Positions 15,592 to 23,802 of a stretch of DNA of 42,170 nt are shown piece by piece. The stretch comes from Burkholderiales bacterium (lineage in GTDB: Bacteria > Pseudomonadota > Gammaproteobacteria > Burkholderiales > Burkholderiaceae_C): contig CANBTT010000023.1 of the NCBI GenBank assembly GCA_947372465.1, positions 1 through 42,170 on the forward strand. Direction: 5' to 3'. The notes under the pieces were generated by a model, which did no database searches, was not told where the DNA came from, and saw nothing but the letters and a program-made list of their open reading frames with translations. A program made the position numbers and the translations under genes. Each line of letters starts with the position of its first letter. The stretch's first letter is position 1.

Positions 15592-17892
15592 TTATGCATT
15601 CAGTGCGTACATCAAGGATTGGTTGGCCACGTCCTCCAACCAAGACAAGTCAAGGTGTTGGTGCGCTTCGCAAATGAACCACGGCTCTCTGGAGTCGGGC
15701 TCGAGCATCAAGCCGTGATCGATCAGACGCCAAGCGAATTTTCTGTAAAGCTCGCTGTTTGTTTTGCGCCAGTCGCGGTAGGTTTGCGGCACCTTTTGCG
15801 TGAAGTGAATCCCAAACATGGCGTCAGGTCCCGCAAACGCGTGCTCAATGCCAGCCCGGGAGAACACACGGGAGAGCACAGCTTGAATCGCGGCCCCGGC
15901 TTTGTGGGCTGTCTCAAGGGCATCGGTGTTGCTCAAAATATCCAGCGTTGCATGGGCCGCACTGAGGGCCACCAAATTGGCCGTGTAGGTGCCGCCGTGG
16001 ACCACCCCACCTTTGTGAGACCCCACCACTTGCATCACCTCTTGGCGACCCCCAAAGGCGGCCACTGGATAGCCGTTGCCCATGGCTTTGGCATAGGTGG
16101 AGAGATCGGCGTAGATGCCGTACAGTGACTGTGCGCCGCCTTTGGCCACCCGAAAACCAGACTTGACCTCGTCGATGATCAGCAAAGAGCCATTTTGATC
16201 ACACAAGTCCCGCAAGCGCTGGAGCCACTCGGGCGTGGCCGCAATGCTGCCCGCGTTGCCGATGATGGGCTCAAGGACCACACAGGCCAAGCTCTCTGCG
16301 CGCGATTTGAACAAGTGCTCCAAGGCCTCAAAGTCATTGAGGCCAATGATGTCGACCAAATCCCTGCTGCGCTCAGGAATCCCGCCCCCAAAGGCAATGA
16401 CGTGAGGTTGCGCTGCACCCAAAGGATCCCAGCTCTCGATGTCGCTCTTCCACATCATCTCATCGTACAGACCATGAAAGCCCCCTTCAACGATGGCGAT
16501 GCGGTCCCTTTTGGTAAAGCCTCGCGCCGTTCGAACCGCCCCCATGACGGCTTCTGTGCCGGAGTTGGCAAACCTCACCATGTCGATTTGAGGGCAAAGC
16601 GCTTTGATTTGTTGCACCACTTGGGTATCGAGCTCTGTGGCAAAGCCCGTGAGGGTGCCGACCTCTTGAATTTGACGCACAACGGCTTGGTCCACACGCG
16701 GGTCTCTGTAGCCCAAAATGATGGGGCCATAGCCCAGGCGGAAATCGACATACACTTTGCCGTCCACATCGGTGATTTGGCAGCCTTTGGCGTCCTTCAC
16801 AAACACCGTTCGCTCATCGCCCCAATAGCGGTAATTCTCCGCCACCCCTTGGGGCATGTGCACATGGGCCTGAGACATCACCCCCGGCTGTCTGAGCGTT
16901 GGGGCCGACGCATCGCCTTTCACCAAAACGCTGGCCTGCACCTTGACTTCATTTCTTGCCGCTTGGGGTTGGGCCACCTTTAGACCTAAAGGTGGGCGCA
17001 AAAAGAAACCCACTCTCTCCTCGAGCAGTTTCACCACATGCAACTCCGCGGCGGCGTCACCATAGGTTTTGGCGGCTTGCACAAAAAGCGATTTGGCCAT
17101 CTCCCCCATGGGCAAGGTGTAGCCCTGGGACTTGGCGATGTCGTTGATCAAGGTGAGGTCCTTGACGCACAAGGCCAAGGAAAAGCTCGGGTCATAGTGA
17201 CCAGCAAAGATGCTGGGCACGTCGTGCTCGGCCACCCAGGAGTTGCCAGCACTGGACTTGATCGCCTCCCAAACGGTCTCTAGGGGGACACCGGCTTTAC
17301 CGCCCAGCATCAGGGCTTCGCCAATGGTGGCCGCACTCACAAACCAAAGCAAATTGGTCAAAAGTTTCACCGTGGCGCCGTTGCCGGGCTGGCCCACATG
17401 AAAAATCTTCTCACCCACCACATCGAAAATGGGCTTGCAATGCGCAAAGGCCAACGCGTCGCCGCCCACGAACAAGGAGAGTTTGCCAAGTGCTGCAAAG
17501 TCGACCGCGTTGGTCACAGGTGCTTCTAGGAAATGCACCCCGCGATGAGCGCAGTGGCTGTGCAGTTGGACCACCAAATCAGGCGCACTGGTGGAGGTGT
17601 CGATCACATAAGCACCCGATGCAAGCAAATCCAAAAGTCCTTTTTGTCGTTCTGAGCCCAGCATCAAGCCACGCACTTGCTGGGGTCCTGGCAAAGAGGT
17701 CATGAGCACATCGCAGACCTTGGCCGAGGCTTCGAGGTCTTTGGCCCAAGTGGCACCCAAAGCGACCAAATTGTCAGCTTTTGAGGCGTCCAAATCGTGC
17801 ACGGTCAACGCGTAGCCGGCCTTGATGAGATTGACGGCCATGGGGTTGCCCATGTTGCCAACACCGATGAAAAGAATGCGAGGAAGTGTCAT
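15592..17892 (-). CDS. Fused 3-hydroxyacid-type dehydrogenase and class III aminotransferase
   Basis: A single frame of 766 residues joins two enzymes. Residues 1 to about 295 are a 3-hydroxyisobutyrate / 6-phosphogluconate dehydrogenase-type protein: NAD motif GVGNMGNPMAVNL near residue 10, STSAP substrate segment, and catalytic Lys176 in GNGATVKLLTNLL. After a linker of about 50 residues, residues 345 to 766 form a class III PLP aminotransferase close to glutamate-1-semialdehyde aminomutase: NSGTEAVMGAVR, PLP-contact Asp574 in IIDEVKSGFRVA, and Schiff-base Lys602 in YAKAMGNGYP. All key residues are kept, so both halves are probably active. A likely job is conversion of a 3-hydroxyacid through its semialdehyde or keto form to an amino acid, or the reverse; the substrate is unknown. 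Confidence 0.92.
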   Translation of the reverse strand: MTLPRILFIGVGNMGNPMAVNLIKAGYALTVHDLDASKADNLVALGATWAKDLEASAKVCDVLMTSLPGPQQVRGLMLGSERQKGLLDLLASGAYVIDTSTSAPDLVVQLHSHCAHRGVHFLEAPVTNAVDFAALGKLSLFVGGDALAFAHCKPIFDVVGEKIFHVGQPGNGATVKLLTNLLWFVSAATIGEALMLGGKAGVPLETVWEAIKSSAGNSWVAEHDVPSIFAGHYDPSFSLALCVKDLTLINDIAKSQGYTLPMGEMAKSLFVQAAKTYGDAAAELHVVKLLEERVGFFLRPPLGLKVAQPQAARNEVKVQASVLVKGDASAPTLRQPGVMSQAHVHMPQGVAENYRYWGDERTVFVKDAKGCQITDVDGKVYVDFRLGYGPIILGYRDPRVDQAVVRQIQEVGTLTGFATELDTQVVQQIKALCPQIDMVRFANSGTEAVMGAVRTARGFTKRDRIAIVEGGFHGLYDEMMWKSDIESWDPLGAAQPHVIAFGGGIPERSRDLVDIIGLNDFEALEHLFKSRAESLACVVLEPIIGNAGSIAATPEWLQRLRDLCDQNGSLLIIDEVKSGFRVAKGGAQSLYGIYADLSTYAKAMGNGYPVAAFGGRQEVMQVVGSHKGGVVHGGTYTANLVALSAAHATLDILSNTDALETAHKAGAAIQAVLSRVFSRAGIEHAFAGPDAMFGIHFTQKVPQTYRDWRKTNSELYRKFAWRLIDHGLMLEPDSREPWFICEAHQHLDLSWLEDVANQSLMYALNA

Positions 17893-18022
17893 GATCTGAT
17901 GTCAATATAAAAAATGGACGAGAGGGCGTGTCCTCTTGCGGGTGTCAAAGCACTTCAGAGAATCCGAGCTTGGTCCTACAAAAAGGAGCCAAGGGGGTGG
18001 CAAATGCCCCAAAGCTTGGCGT

Positions 18023-18727
18023 TCACGTTTTCTTGAATCTTAAAAATTTTCCACCCGGGTCATTGGACACAAATTCAATGCCGTGCTGACCGAGCAACTC
18101 TTTTGCTTGCGCGAAGGTGTAGGTGCGGTAATTGACCGTTTGGGCCATGACCTCTTGGGCCTTGTCGAGCAAAAAATAATGTTTGATGAAGCCAATGTCT
18201 GTCGGGATGATCTCTTGGGCATAGGTCATGCCGTTGGAGATGGTTTTTTCATAATTGAAATGAGGCCCTTGAATACCGAGGAGCAATTGACTGCCCGACT
18301 TCAAATGAAGTGCGAGTTGCTTGAGGCCTTGCACGTTCAAGTTGTGATCTGCGATGTGGCTCACCATGAAGGGCTCTTTGTCGCCATCGACCACAAAGTA
18401 CCAAACGCCGCCATAGGAGAAGGCGACATCAAATTGCTCCTTCAAATCAAAGTCCACCACATTTTGCTGAGTCAACTCGATGTTCGGGTAGCCATGCAGT
18501 CTTTCATCCGCAATGTCCAACATGGCTTGGGTCAAATCAATCCCTTTTAGGCGCATGGAAGGCTCTCGCTTGGCGATCTCTTCAAGAATGAGCCCCGTAC
18601 CGCAGCCGATTTCAATCACATTTTGGATGGGAGGGTGAGACAGCAAACTGTCCACAATCCCTGGGTAGTCATAGTAGCCTGAGGTCATGATGACATCGTA
18701 ATAGGCTGACATATTGGTGTAGTCCAT
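18023..18727 (-). CDS. Class I SAM-dependent methyltransferase
   Basis: 234 residues with the class I methyltransferase fold: motif I VIEIGCGTGL near residue 40, acidic loop LKGIDLTQAMLDIA, and FDVAFSYGGVWYF as motif IV. The tyrosine-rich N-terminus (MDYTNMSAYYDVIMTSGYYDY) resembles small-molecule or peptide methyltransferases of natural-product clusters, but no such cluster is here. It lies 130 bases upstream of the fusion gene on the same strand. A good extended -10 lies about 45 bases before its start. The substrate is unknown. Confidence 0.85.
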   Translation of the reverse strand: MDYTNMSAYYDVIMTSGYYDYPGIVDSLLSHPPIQNVIEIGCGTGLILEEIAKREPSMRLKGIDLTQAMLDIADERLHGYPNIELTQQNVVDFDLKEQFDVAFSYGGVWYFVVDGDKEPFMVSHIADHNLNVQGLKQLALHLKSGSQLLLGIQGPHFNYEKTISNGMTYAQEIIPTDIGFIKHYFLLDKAQEVMAQTVNYRTYTFAQAKELLGQHGIEFVSNDPGGKFLRFKKT

Positions 18728-19216
18728 GAATTGCTCTACTTTTCTAGAATTGGTATTTTTTTAAGTCGCTACACTATACCAAAGGCCGCTCCCTCTTTGC
18801 CTTCAAAGTCCGGCTTTGCAAATCAATTTGATCAGATCCAGTAATTTGCGGGTAAGCGCCCCTCTTGCCTTGTCCTTTTGTCCCAAGACAGGGATGTGCT
18901 CGCAGGGGCCTCCCAGTGCCAAGGACCGTTTTTTGACCGGGGGCATCCAAGCGTCATGCAAAGCCCAGGGCTCTTACAAAAGCCATAAAAGCACCCCCTT
19001 GCAATGTTTTCGTTGCACATGCACAACCCTTTGAGGTTCAAATATCCCCATAAAAGAGAAACCGTTTCCAGTTCGTATTTGAATGCTTTACAGTCTGAAG
19101 TCGTGCGTTACGTCCATTACTGTGTTACGGACTTGCGGTCCACAAAATGCACTGAAGCCTCTTTAAATGGGGGTTCAAGGTATTTAAAAGGTTCATCAAT
19201 TCGAAGGTTCTCGACA
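18728..19216. other. Noncoding interval between methyltransferase gene and fimV
   Basis: About 490 bases between divergent genes. Apart from the extended -10 of the methyltransferase I see no promoter I would defend, and small inverted repeats only (for example GCAATG/CGTTGC around 19001-19016 and GGAC/GTCC around 19130-19141). The fimV frame happens to be open up to 19004, but those 71 extra residues lack any similarity to FimV and include no signal peptide. Confidence 0.5.
18773..18781 (-). promoter_or_regulatory. Extended -10 element before the methyltransferase gene
   Basis: Read on the minus strand the sequence is TGGTATAGT, a full extended -10 box. Transcription would start near 18766, giving a leader of about 40 bases. 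No good -35 hexamer is found at normal spacing. Confidence 0.45.
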
Positions 19217-20863
19217 ATGGGTTTCAACTCCAAGAGTGCAAAGGGCCCTCTAAACACTTTTAAGCCAAGACCTTTTGTTCAAAAAAAGGCGCCCACTGGC
19301 TTACCTTGTCCCTCGCTTGGGCAACTGAGCAGCCTGCTTGTATTGGCTGCAATGAGTGCCTGGGTGCCCGTGTCCCTGGCCCTGAATTTGGGTCACACCC
19401 ACATTCAATCCAAACAAGGTGAGCCTTTGCGAGCGAGCATTGAGATTCACTCTGCCGCCCCCGAAGAGCTCGTGGGTCTGGGTGTCCAACTCTTCTCGCA
19501 AAAGGACTACCAAGCCCTGGGCCTGAATTGGGAAAAAAGCCTGGCCAACACGGGCCTTTATCTCACCACAACCAAAGACGGGCGGCTCTTTGTCAGCATT
19601 CAGGGTCAAGAACCCGTTGAGCAAAGCTTTGTCGAGTTGTTTTTTGAGATGCACTGGAACAGTGGACAAGTCAACAAACAAGTGGGCCTGCTTTTGGATC
19701 CGCTGCAGACCCAAGTCAGCAGCCCCTCACGTCAAGACAGCACCGACAAAATCATCTTGGTCACCCGAGGCGACAATGCCTCTCAGTTGATCAAACCCTA
19801 CCTGGCTGAGGACATCTCCTTGGACCAAATGCTCTTGGCTTTGGTCCAGACCAACCCCAAATCCTTTGTCAACGGGAACGTCAACCGCTTGCGTGCAGGC
19901 AGCACGCTCCAGATCCCCAAGCGAGACCTGGCCTTGCGTTTGAGCACCGAAGCGGCACAAAGCCAGGTCAAAGCACAAAACCACGACTTCAACCTTTACA
20001 GACAAGCTCTGATAGGGAAAATCAAAAACAGCAAGGCCAAAGGCCCCAAAGCTCAAGCAAACGCCTCAACAGGTCTGGTGCACGAGCCCAAAAAATCCTC
20101 GAGTTCCAACAAAGATCAATTGACCTTGAGCAAACCCAACGCGCCAAGCGCGGGCTCCCTGGAAGCGCTCTCCAAAGAGCGCGCTGAGAAAGAGCAGGCT
20201 CAAAAGCTCAAAGAGATGCAAGACAACATCAAAGAGCTCCAAGCGCTCTCTCAAAAGGACAGCTCCTTTGGGTTTGCAAAAGGCTGGCAAGCTGTGCTCG
20301 ATGCCAGCACGGAGCTGTGGCAACAATCGAGTGGATGGGTTTATGGGAAGTGGCCTGGCCTTCAAAACTACGCTCAGTGGCCCTTGGCGCCGGTGATCAC
20401 GGGGCTTGTTTTTGCTTTCTTTGTTTTGTTTTCTATTTGGAGCCTCCAAAGAAAACGCCAAAGTGACCCGGCTCCTAACGCCAAAGACTCCTTTGAACCC
20501 CCAAGTTGGCGAGATGAGGACAACACCGTCAAGACCTCACCTGTTTTTGGCGACCCTTTTGATCACAGCTTGAAGACCCAAGGCGAGAGACCTCTAGACG
20601 GTGCTCATGCGAGCAGCCAAGAACATGCTCGCTCTCCTTCGCATCTGAGTGCACAAGACCTCATGGCGCAACAGGTACACAACAAGGACGATCACAACAC
20701 CATGGGACCCATTTTGGAGGACGACCGCGTGAAGTTGGCCGAAGACCTTTGGGAGATTGGTCAGCACCACACTGCTTACGCCATTGCACAAGAGGTCTTG
20801 CAGCAATCGACGGGTCGAGAGTTTGAACGCGCTAGGTTATGGCTTGAGAGCCATGCAGTCTAA
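19217..20863 (+). CDS. fimV: FimV/HubP-type LysM protein
   Basis: Inner-membrane polar organiser of the FimV family, linked in other bacteria to type IV pili and cell-pole placement. With ATG 19217 it has 548 residues, short for the family. In order: signal or anchor segment (residues 33-55); the N-terminal FimV domain beginning ALNLGHTHIQSKQGEPL; a LysM domain (VTRGDNASQLIKPYL to LQIPKRD); a Lys/Gln-rich region and short coiled coil; a membrane span (VITGLVFAFFVLFSIW) followed by basic residues; and an acidic cytoplasmic tail ending in the FimV C-terminal helical motif (KLAEDLWEIGQHHTAYAIA). No pilus gene is in the window. Confidence 0.88.
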   Translation: MGFNSKSAKGPLNTFKPRPFVQKKAPTGLPCPSLGQLSSLLVLAAMSAWVPVSLALNLGHTHIQSKQGEPLRASIEIHSAAPEELVGLGVQLFSQKDYQALGLNWEKSLANTGLYLTTTKDGRLFVSIQGQEPVEQSFVELFFEMHWNSGQVNKQVGLLLDPLQTQVSSPSRQDSTDKIILVTRGDNASQLIKPYLAEDISLDQMLLALVQTNPKSFVNGNVNRLRAGSTLQIPKRDLALRLSTEAAQSQVKAQNHDFNLYRQALIGKIKNSKAKGPKAQANASTGLVHEPKKSSSSNKDQLTLSKPNAPSAGSLEALSKERAEKEQAQKLKEMQDNIKELQALSQKDSSFGFAKGWQAVLDASTELWQQSSGWVYGKWPGLQNYAQWPLAPVITGLVFAFFVLFSIWSLQRKRQSDPAPNAKDSFEPPSWRDEDNTVKTSPVFGDPFDHSLKTQGERPLDGAHASSQEHARSPSHLSAQDLMAQQVHNKDDHNTMGPILEDDRVKLAEDLWEIGQHHTAYAIAQEVLQQSTGREFERARLWLESHAV

Positions 20864-20948
20864 GGTCATCGCGCTTGCCATGAAGGGAGAGACTCCCCCC
20901 TTGGCTTCAGCCATGACCTCAAATACAAATGAGCGCGCAAAAAGCCCT

Positions 20949-21845
20949 ATGAAGAATCACTACAAAATTCTCAACATCGCTGAGCTTGAACAAGCCCTGA
21001 TTTCGGCGGGCTACAACAAGTCCAAGTCAGACCTGTTCAAGCTCAAAAGCAGCTTTGAAAGTGAAGACACCTTCAACGCTCGCTTGGAGGAAATTGAGAA
21101 GGCCTATACCGTGTTGTCCAACAAGGCCTTAAAAATGGACTACGACTTGGCTCTTTTGCAGGAAGCTAAAAAACGTGCTTCAACGCTCGGCTCCTCCCCC
21201 AATGAGTTGAGCGAAAGCTTAAAGCGCGACAACACACTTGAGCTCGAATGGCAACTCGCAAGTGAGCACTTTCCCTTGATCGCTCATGAGCATGAACGGC
21301 TCTCCAAGTTCGGCCCTGAATTGGCCCAGGCTTACCAAGCCGAATTGCACAAAAAGGGCCTGTACAAGGACTCCACAGCGATCAAAGAGCGGCTTGAAAA
21401 GGCTTATTTTCAGGGCATTTATGGCAACAACACACCGGCCAAAGCCTATGCAAAAAAATTGCTGCTTTCCAACTGGAGGGCCCCAGCAGAAAAATTCAAT
21501 GCCGCTCTTCGCTTGCTGGGGCATGTGGTCTGCATCGCCGATTTGATTGTTCAAATTGAGCGAGAGTTTGAGTTCGTCAAACAAGCCTACAAGTACACGG
21601 ACTTCTTTGAAGCCTTGAAGAAAGACAAATGCAGCGCTCGAAGCTGCATGGAGTTCATTGAAGGCTTTTTTCAAATCAAGGTCCAAAGACACCGTTTTTT
21701 GTTTGATCAAACCTTCACCTTTTTCCTGGACGATGAAGAAATCTTCCTCCAGCATGCAGATGACCTGAGGGGCTTTTTAAAAACCCACTTCTTAAACTTC
21801 AAAAAGCGAGATGTGCCTGAAAATCCCTTCATCATGGGCCGCTGA
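20949..21845 (+). CDS. J-domain-like protein lacking HPD
   Basis: Protein of 298 residues, soluble. The first 80 residues read like a J domain (NHYKILNI, then FNARLEEIEKAYTVLSNKALKMDYD), but the HPD tripeptide needed to stimulate DnaK is absent; the matching loop reads GYNKSKSDLF. The rest is helical and charged without a family I recognise. In-frame ATGs at 20880 and 20913 exist upstream, but similarity begins at 20949. It lies 85 bases after fimV on the same strand and may be co-transcribed. A degenerate J-like scaffold is my best reading. Confidence 0.7.
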   Translation: MKNHYKILNIAELEQALISAGYNKSKSDLFKLKSSFESEDTFNARLEEIEKAYTVLSNKALKMDYDLALLQEAKKRASTLGSSPNELSESLKRDNTLELEWQLASEHFPLIAHEHERLSKFGPELAQAYQAELHKKGLYKDSTAIKERLEKAYFQGIYGNNTPAKAYAKKLLLSNWRAPAEKFNAALRLLGHVVCIADLIVQIEREFEFVKQAYKYTDFFEALKKDKCSARSCMEFIEGFFQIKVQRHRFLFDQTFTFFLDDEEIFLQHADDLRGFLKTHFLNFKKRDVPENPFIMGR

Positions 21846-22096
21846 GACACAGTCCTTGAAAGCCATCCCACCACAGGCTTGCCATTGCCATGGGACCCGC
21901 AAAGCTCATCGCCGTACATGCTGCATCCAACGCAGCCTTTGCAAGCCTCTTAGGGCGCTTGACAGGCCACTCGCATCCCAGCTGTGCCCAAGTCCTTGGC
22001 AACTTCCTTTGGCATGTCGAAATCCCCGATCCCCAAAAGCCGACAGGCACGGGTGTTTGAGGCCCTGGGCCAAGGGAAAACACACGCGCCGAGATC
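21846..22096. other. Noncoding stretch after the J-like gene
   Basis: No convincing gene. An open frame of 56 codons (21890-22060) has no ribosome site and no recognisable similarity. The stretch ends in a promoter-like extended -10 that begins the RNA element described next. Confidence 0.45.
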
Positions 22097-22105
22097 TGCT
22101 ATATT
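22097..22105 (+). promoter_or_regulatory. Extended -10 promoter of the RNA element
   Basis: TGCTATATT is a complete TGn plus a near-consensus -10 (TATATT). Transcription would start near 22111-22113. No consensus -35 at 16-18 bases, which is usual for extended -10 promoters. Confidence 0.5.
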
Positions 22106-22110
22106 AGCGC

Positions 22111-22268
22111 CAACCCAAAGAGGTGCTCTTTTAGCCCTAGCACAAACCCTTGGTTTGTAGGCAAATGTCCAGATGGCTCGCCCATGGGGACTTGAAAAAC
22201 AAAAAGTCGCCAATATTTACAAGCTGATGCAATGCCAATGAGCGCCCTTTTGGGCGAGTTTTTTTTGA
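22111..22268 (+). ncRNA. Candidate structured small RNA or leader
   Basis: About 158 bases bounded by an extended -10 and a strong intrinsic terminator. Two adjoining hairpins lie near the 5' end (GTGCT 22123-22127 with AGCAC 22139-22143; ACAAACC 22142-22148 with GGTTTGT 22152-22158, sharing two bases so they may be alternative). A third, weaker stem pairs GTCC with GGAC around 22168-22192. A 20-codon frame (22165-22227, start MSRWLAHG) fits between hairpins and terminator. I find no match to 6S, SRP, tmRNA or RNase P RNA. Because the terminator ends 35 bases before the ABC operon, it could be a free sRNA or an attenuating leader of that operon. Confidence 0.42.
22243..22266 (+). terminator. 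Intrinsic terminator before the ABC transporter operon
   Basis: CGCCC (22243-22247), loop TTTT, GGGCG (22252-22256), two bases, then eight T (22259-22266). It lies directly before the Gld-type operon and is not behind any protein gene, which is why I infer an RNA element upstream. Confidence 0.75.
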
Positions 22269-22301
22269 TTTTCTTACCATTGATTTTATTCAAACATCCC
22301 C

Positions 22302-23051
22302 ATGATCAAAGTTGAAAACCTCTACAAATCCTTTTTAGGAAGAACCGTTTTGCACGGCATTTCCTTTGACGTCGCCAAAGGCGAGGTGCTCGGTTTCCTG
22401 GGCCCAAACGGTGCGGGCAAATCGACCACCATGCGCATCATCACAGGGTTTTTAGAACCCGACTCGGGTGAGGTGAGCATTTGTGGCCACGACATGGCCT
22501 CTGACCCTGTTTTGGCCAAAGAGCGCATGGGTTACTTGGCCGAGTCTGCTGCGAGCTATCAAGACATGCGCGTGCAGGATTTCTTGAACTTCACCGCCGA
22601 CATTCGTGCTTTGAGTGGTTCGCATAAAAAACAAGCCATTGATCGCGTGATTGATTTGTGTCACCTCGCGCCCGTCTTGTCCGAATCCATTGAGAACCTC
22701 TCCAAGGGCTTTAGACAACGCGTGGGCCTGGCCCAAGCTTTGGTGCACGACCCCGAGGTGTTGATTTTGGACGAACCCACCGATGGACTCGACCCCAATC
22801 AAAAGCACGAGATCAGAAGCTTGATCACCTCCCTTGGGCAATCCAAAGCGATCATCTTCTCCACCCACATTTTGGAAGAAGTCGAAAGTGTCTGCACCCG
22901 AGCCATTGTGGTGAATGAGGGCTTGATTGTGGCCAATGGCACCCCCCAAGAGCTCAAGAGCAGGACACCGTCCGGACGACTGGACGATTTCTTCAGAGCC
23001 ATCACCCGCAGTGATGCACAAAGAACAGCCGCAAGAGGAGCCAGCGCATGA
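22302..23051 (+). CDS. ABC transporter ATP-binding protein, GldA-like
   Basis: 249 residues with all ABC ATPase motifs: Walker A GPNGAGKST near residue 38, signature LSKGFRQRVGLAQAL, Walker B VLILDEPTDGLD, and the switch His in FSTHILEEVE. It overlaps the permease gene by four bases (ATGA), so translation is coupled. The order ATPase, short permease, GldG-like protein is that of the Gld-type export system, best known from gliding Bacteroidetes but widespread in non-gliding proteobacteria, where the substrate is unknown. Confidence 0.93.
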   Translation: MIKVENLYKSFLGRTVLHGISFDVAKGEVLGFLGPNGAGKSTTMRIITGFLEPDSGEVSICGHDMASDPVLAKERMGYLAESAASYQDMRVQDFLNFTADIRALSGSHKKQAIDRVIDLCHLAPVLSESIENLSKGFRQRVGLAQALVHDPEVLILDEPTDGLDPNQKHEIRSLITSLGQSKAIIFSTHILEEVESVCTRAIVVNEGLIVANGTPQELKSRTPSGRLDDFFRAITRSDAQRTAARGASA

Positions 23052-23791
23052 ACAACTTAAAGACCATCAAAATCATCACCCAGCGCGAACTTGGCGTCTA
23101 CATGGGCTCGGCCGTTGCCTATGTGTTCTTGATCGCCTACCTTTTGTTGGCGGGCATCTTGACCTTCACCTTGGGGGGCTTTTTTGAGAGAAACGACGCA
23201 TCCCTGGGCATCTTTTTCAACTGGATGCCTTGGTTGCTGATTTTTCTGGTGCCCGCCATGGGCATGCGATTGTGGTCCGAGGAAAGACGACTGGGAACCA
23301 TTGAGTTCTTGTTGACCCTGCCCATCACCCCCATTCAAGCGGTGGTGGGCAAATTCATTGCCTCATGGATCTTTTTGATTGTGGCCATTGTGCTCAGCTT
23401 TCCGATGGTGATCACCATCAACGTCTTGGGCTCGCCCGACAATGGCGCGATTGTGGCGGGCTACGTCGGCTGCTTTCTCCTTGCAGGCACCTATTTGTCC
23501 ATCGTATGCTTGACATCGGCCTTGACAAAAAATCAAGTCATTGCTTTTATCTTGTCGGTGATGGCCTGTTTGATATTGAATCTGATTGGCTTTTCTCCTG
23601 TGACCGATTTGTTGGCTCGCTGGTTGAGTCCACAATCCATTGAGGGCATTGCCAATTTCTCGGTCTTGTCCCACTTTGATGGCTTTCAAAGAGGCATCCT
23701 GGACTCCAGAGATTTGATTTATTTTGTATCGGTGATGGTTTTCTCGCTCTACTTGAACAACATTGCCGTTAAGAACGCGCGCACGCGTTAA
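23048..23791 (+). CDS. ABC-2 type permease, GldF-like
   Basis: Membrane subunit of 247 residues with six hydrophobic segments. It begins ITQRELGVYMGSAVAYVF, the amphipathic start seen in this family, and contains the LWSEERRLGTIEFLLTLPIT coupling segment that contacts the ATPase. It overlaps the ATPase gene by four bases and is followed by the GldG-like gene after 11 bases. Confidence 0.92.
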   Translation: MNNLKTIKIITQRELGVYMGSAVAYVFLIAYLLLAGILTFTLGGFFERNDASLGIFFNWMPWLLIFLVPAMGMRLWSEERRLGTIEFLLTLPITPIQAVVGKFIASWIFLIVAIVLSFPMVITINVLGSPDNGAIVAGYVGCFLLAGTYLSIVCLTSALTKNQVIAFILSVMACLILNLIGFSPVTDLLARWLSPQSIEGIANFSVLSHFDGFQRGILDSRDLIYFVSVMVFSLYLNNIAVKNARTR

Positions 23792-23802
23792 GGATCCAAC
23801 AC

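Noticed and set aside
16195-16983. Plus-strand frame of 262 codons inside the dehydrogenase-aminotransferase fusion
   Set aside because: Lies opposite intact PLP-enzyme motifs and shows no domain of its own.
21890-22060. 56-codon frame after the J-like gene
   Set aside because: No ribosome site, no family, and composition like noncoding DNA around it.
22111-22268. 6S, SRP or tmRNA identity for the RNA element
   Set aside because: The conserved closing stem of 6S, the GGAAGCAGCC loop of SRP RNA and a tRNA-like end are all absent.
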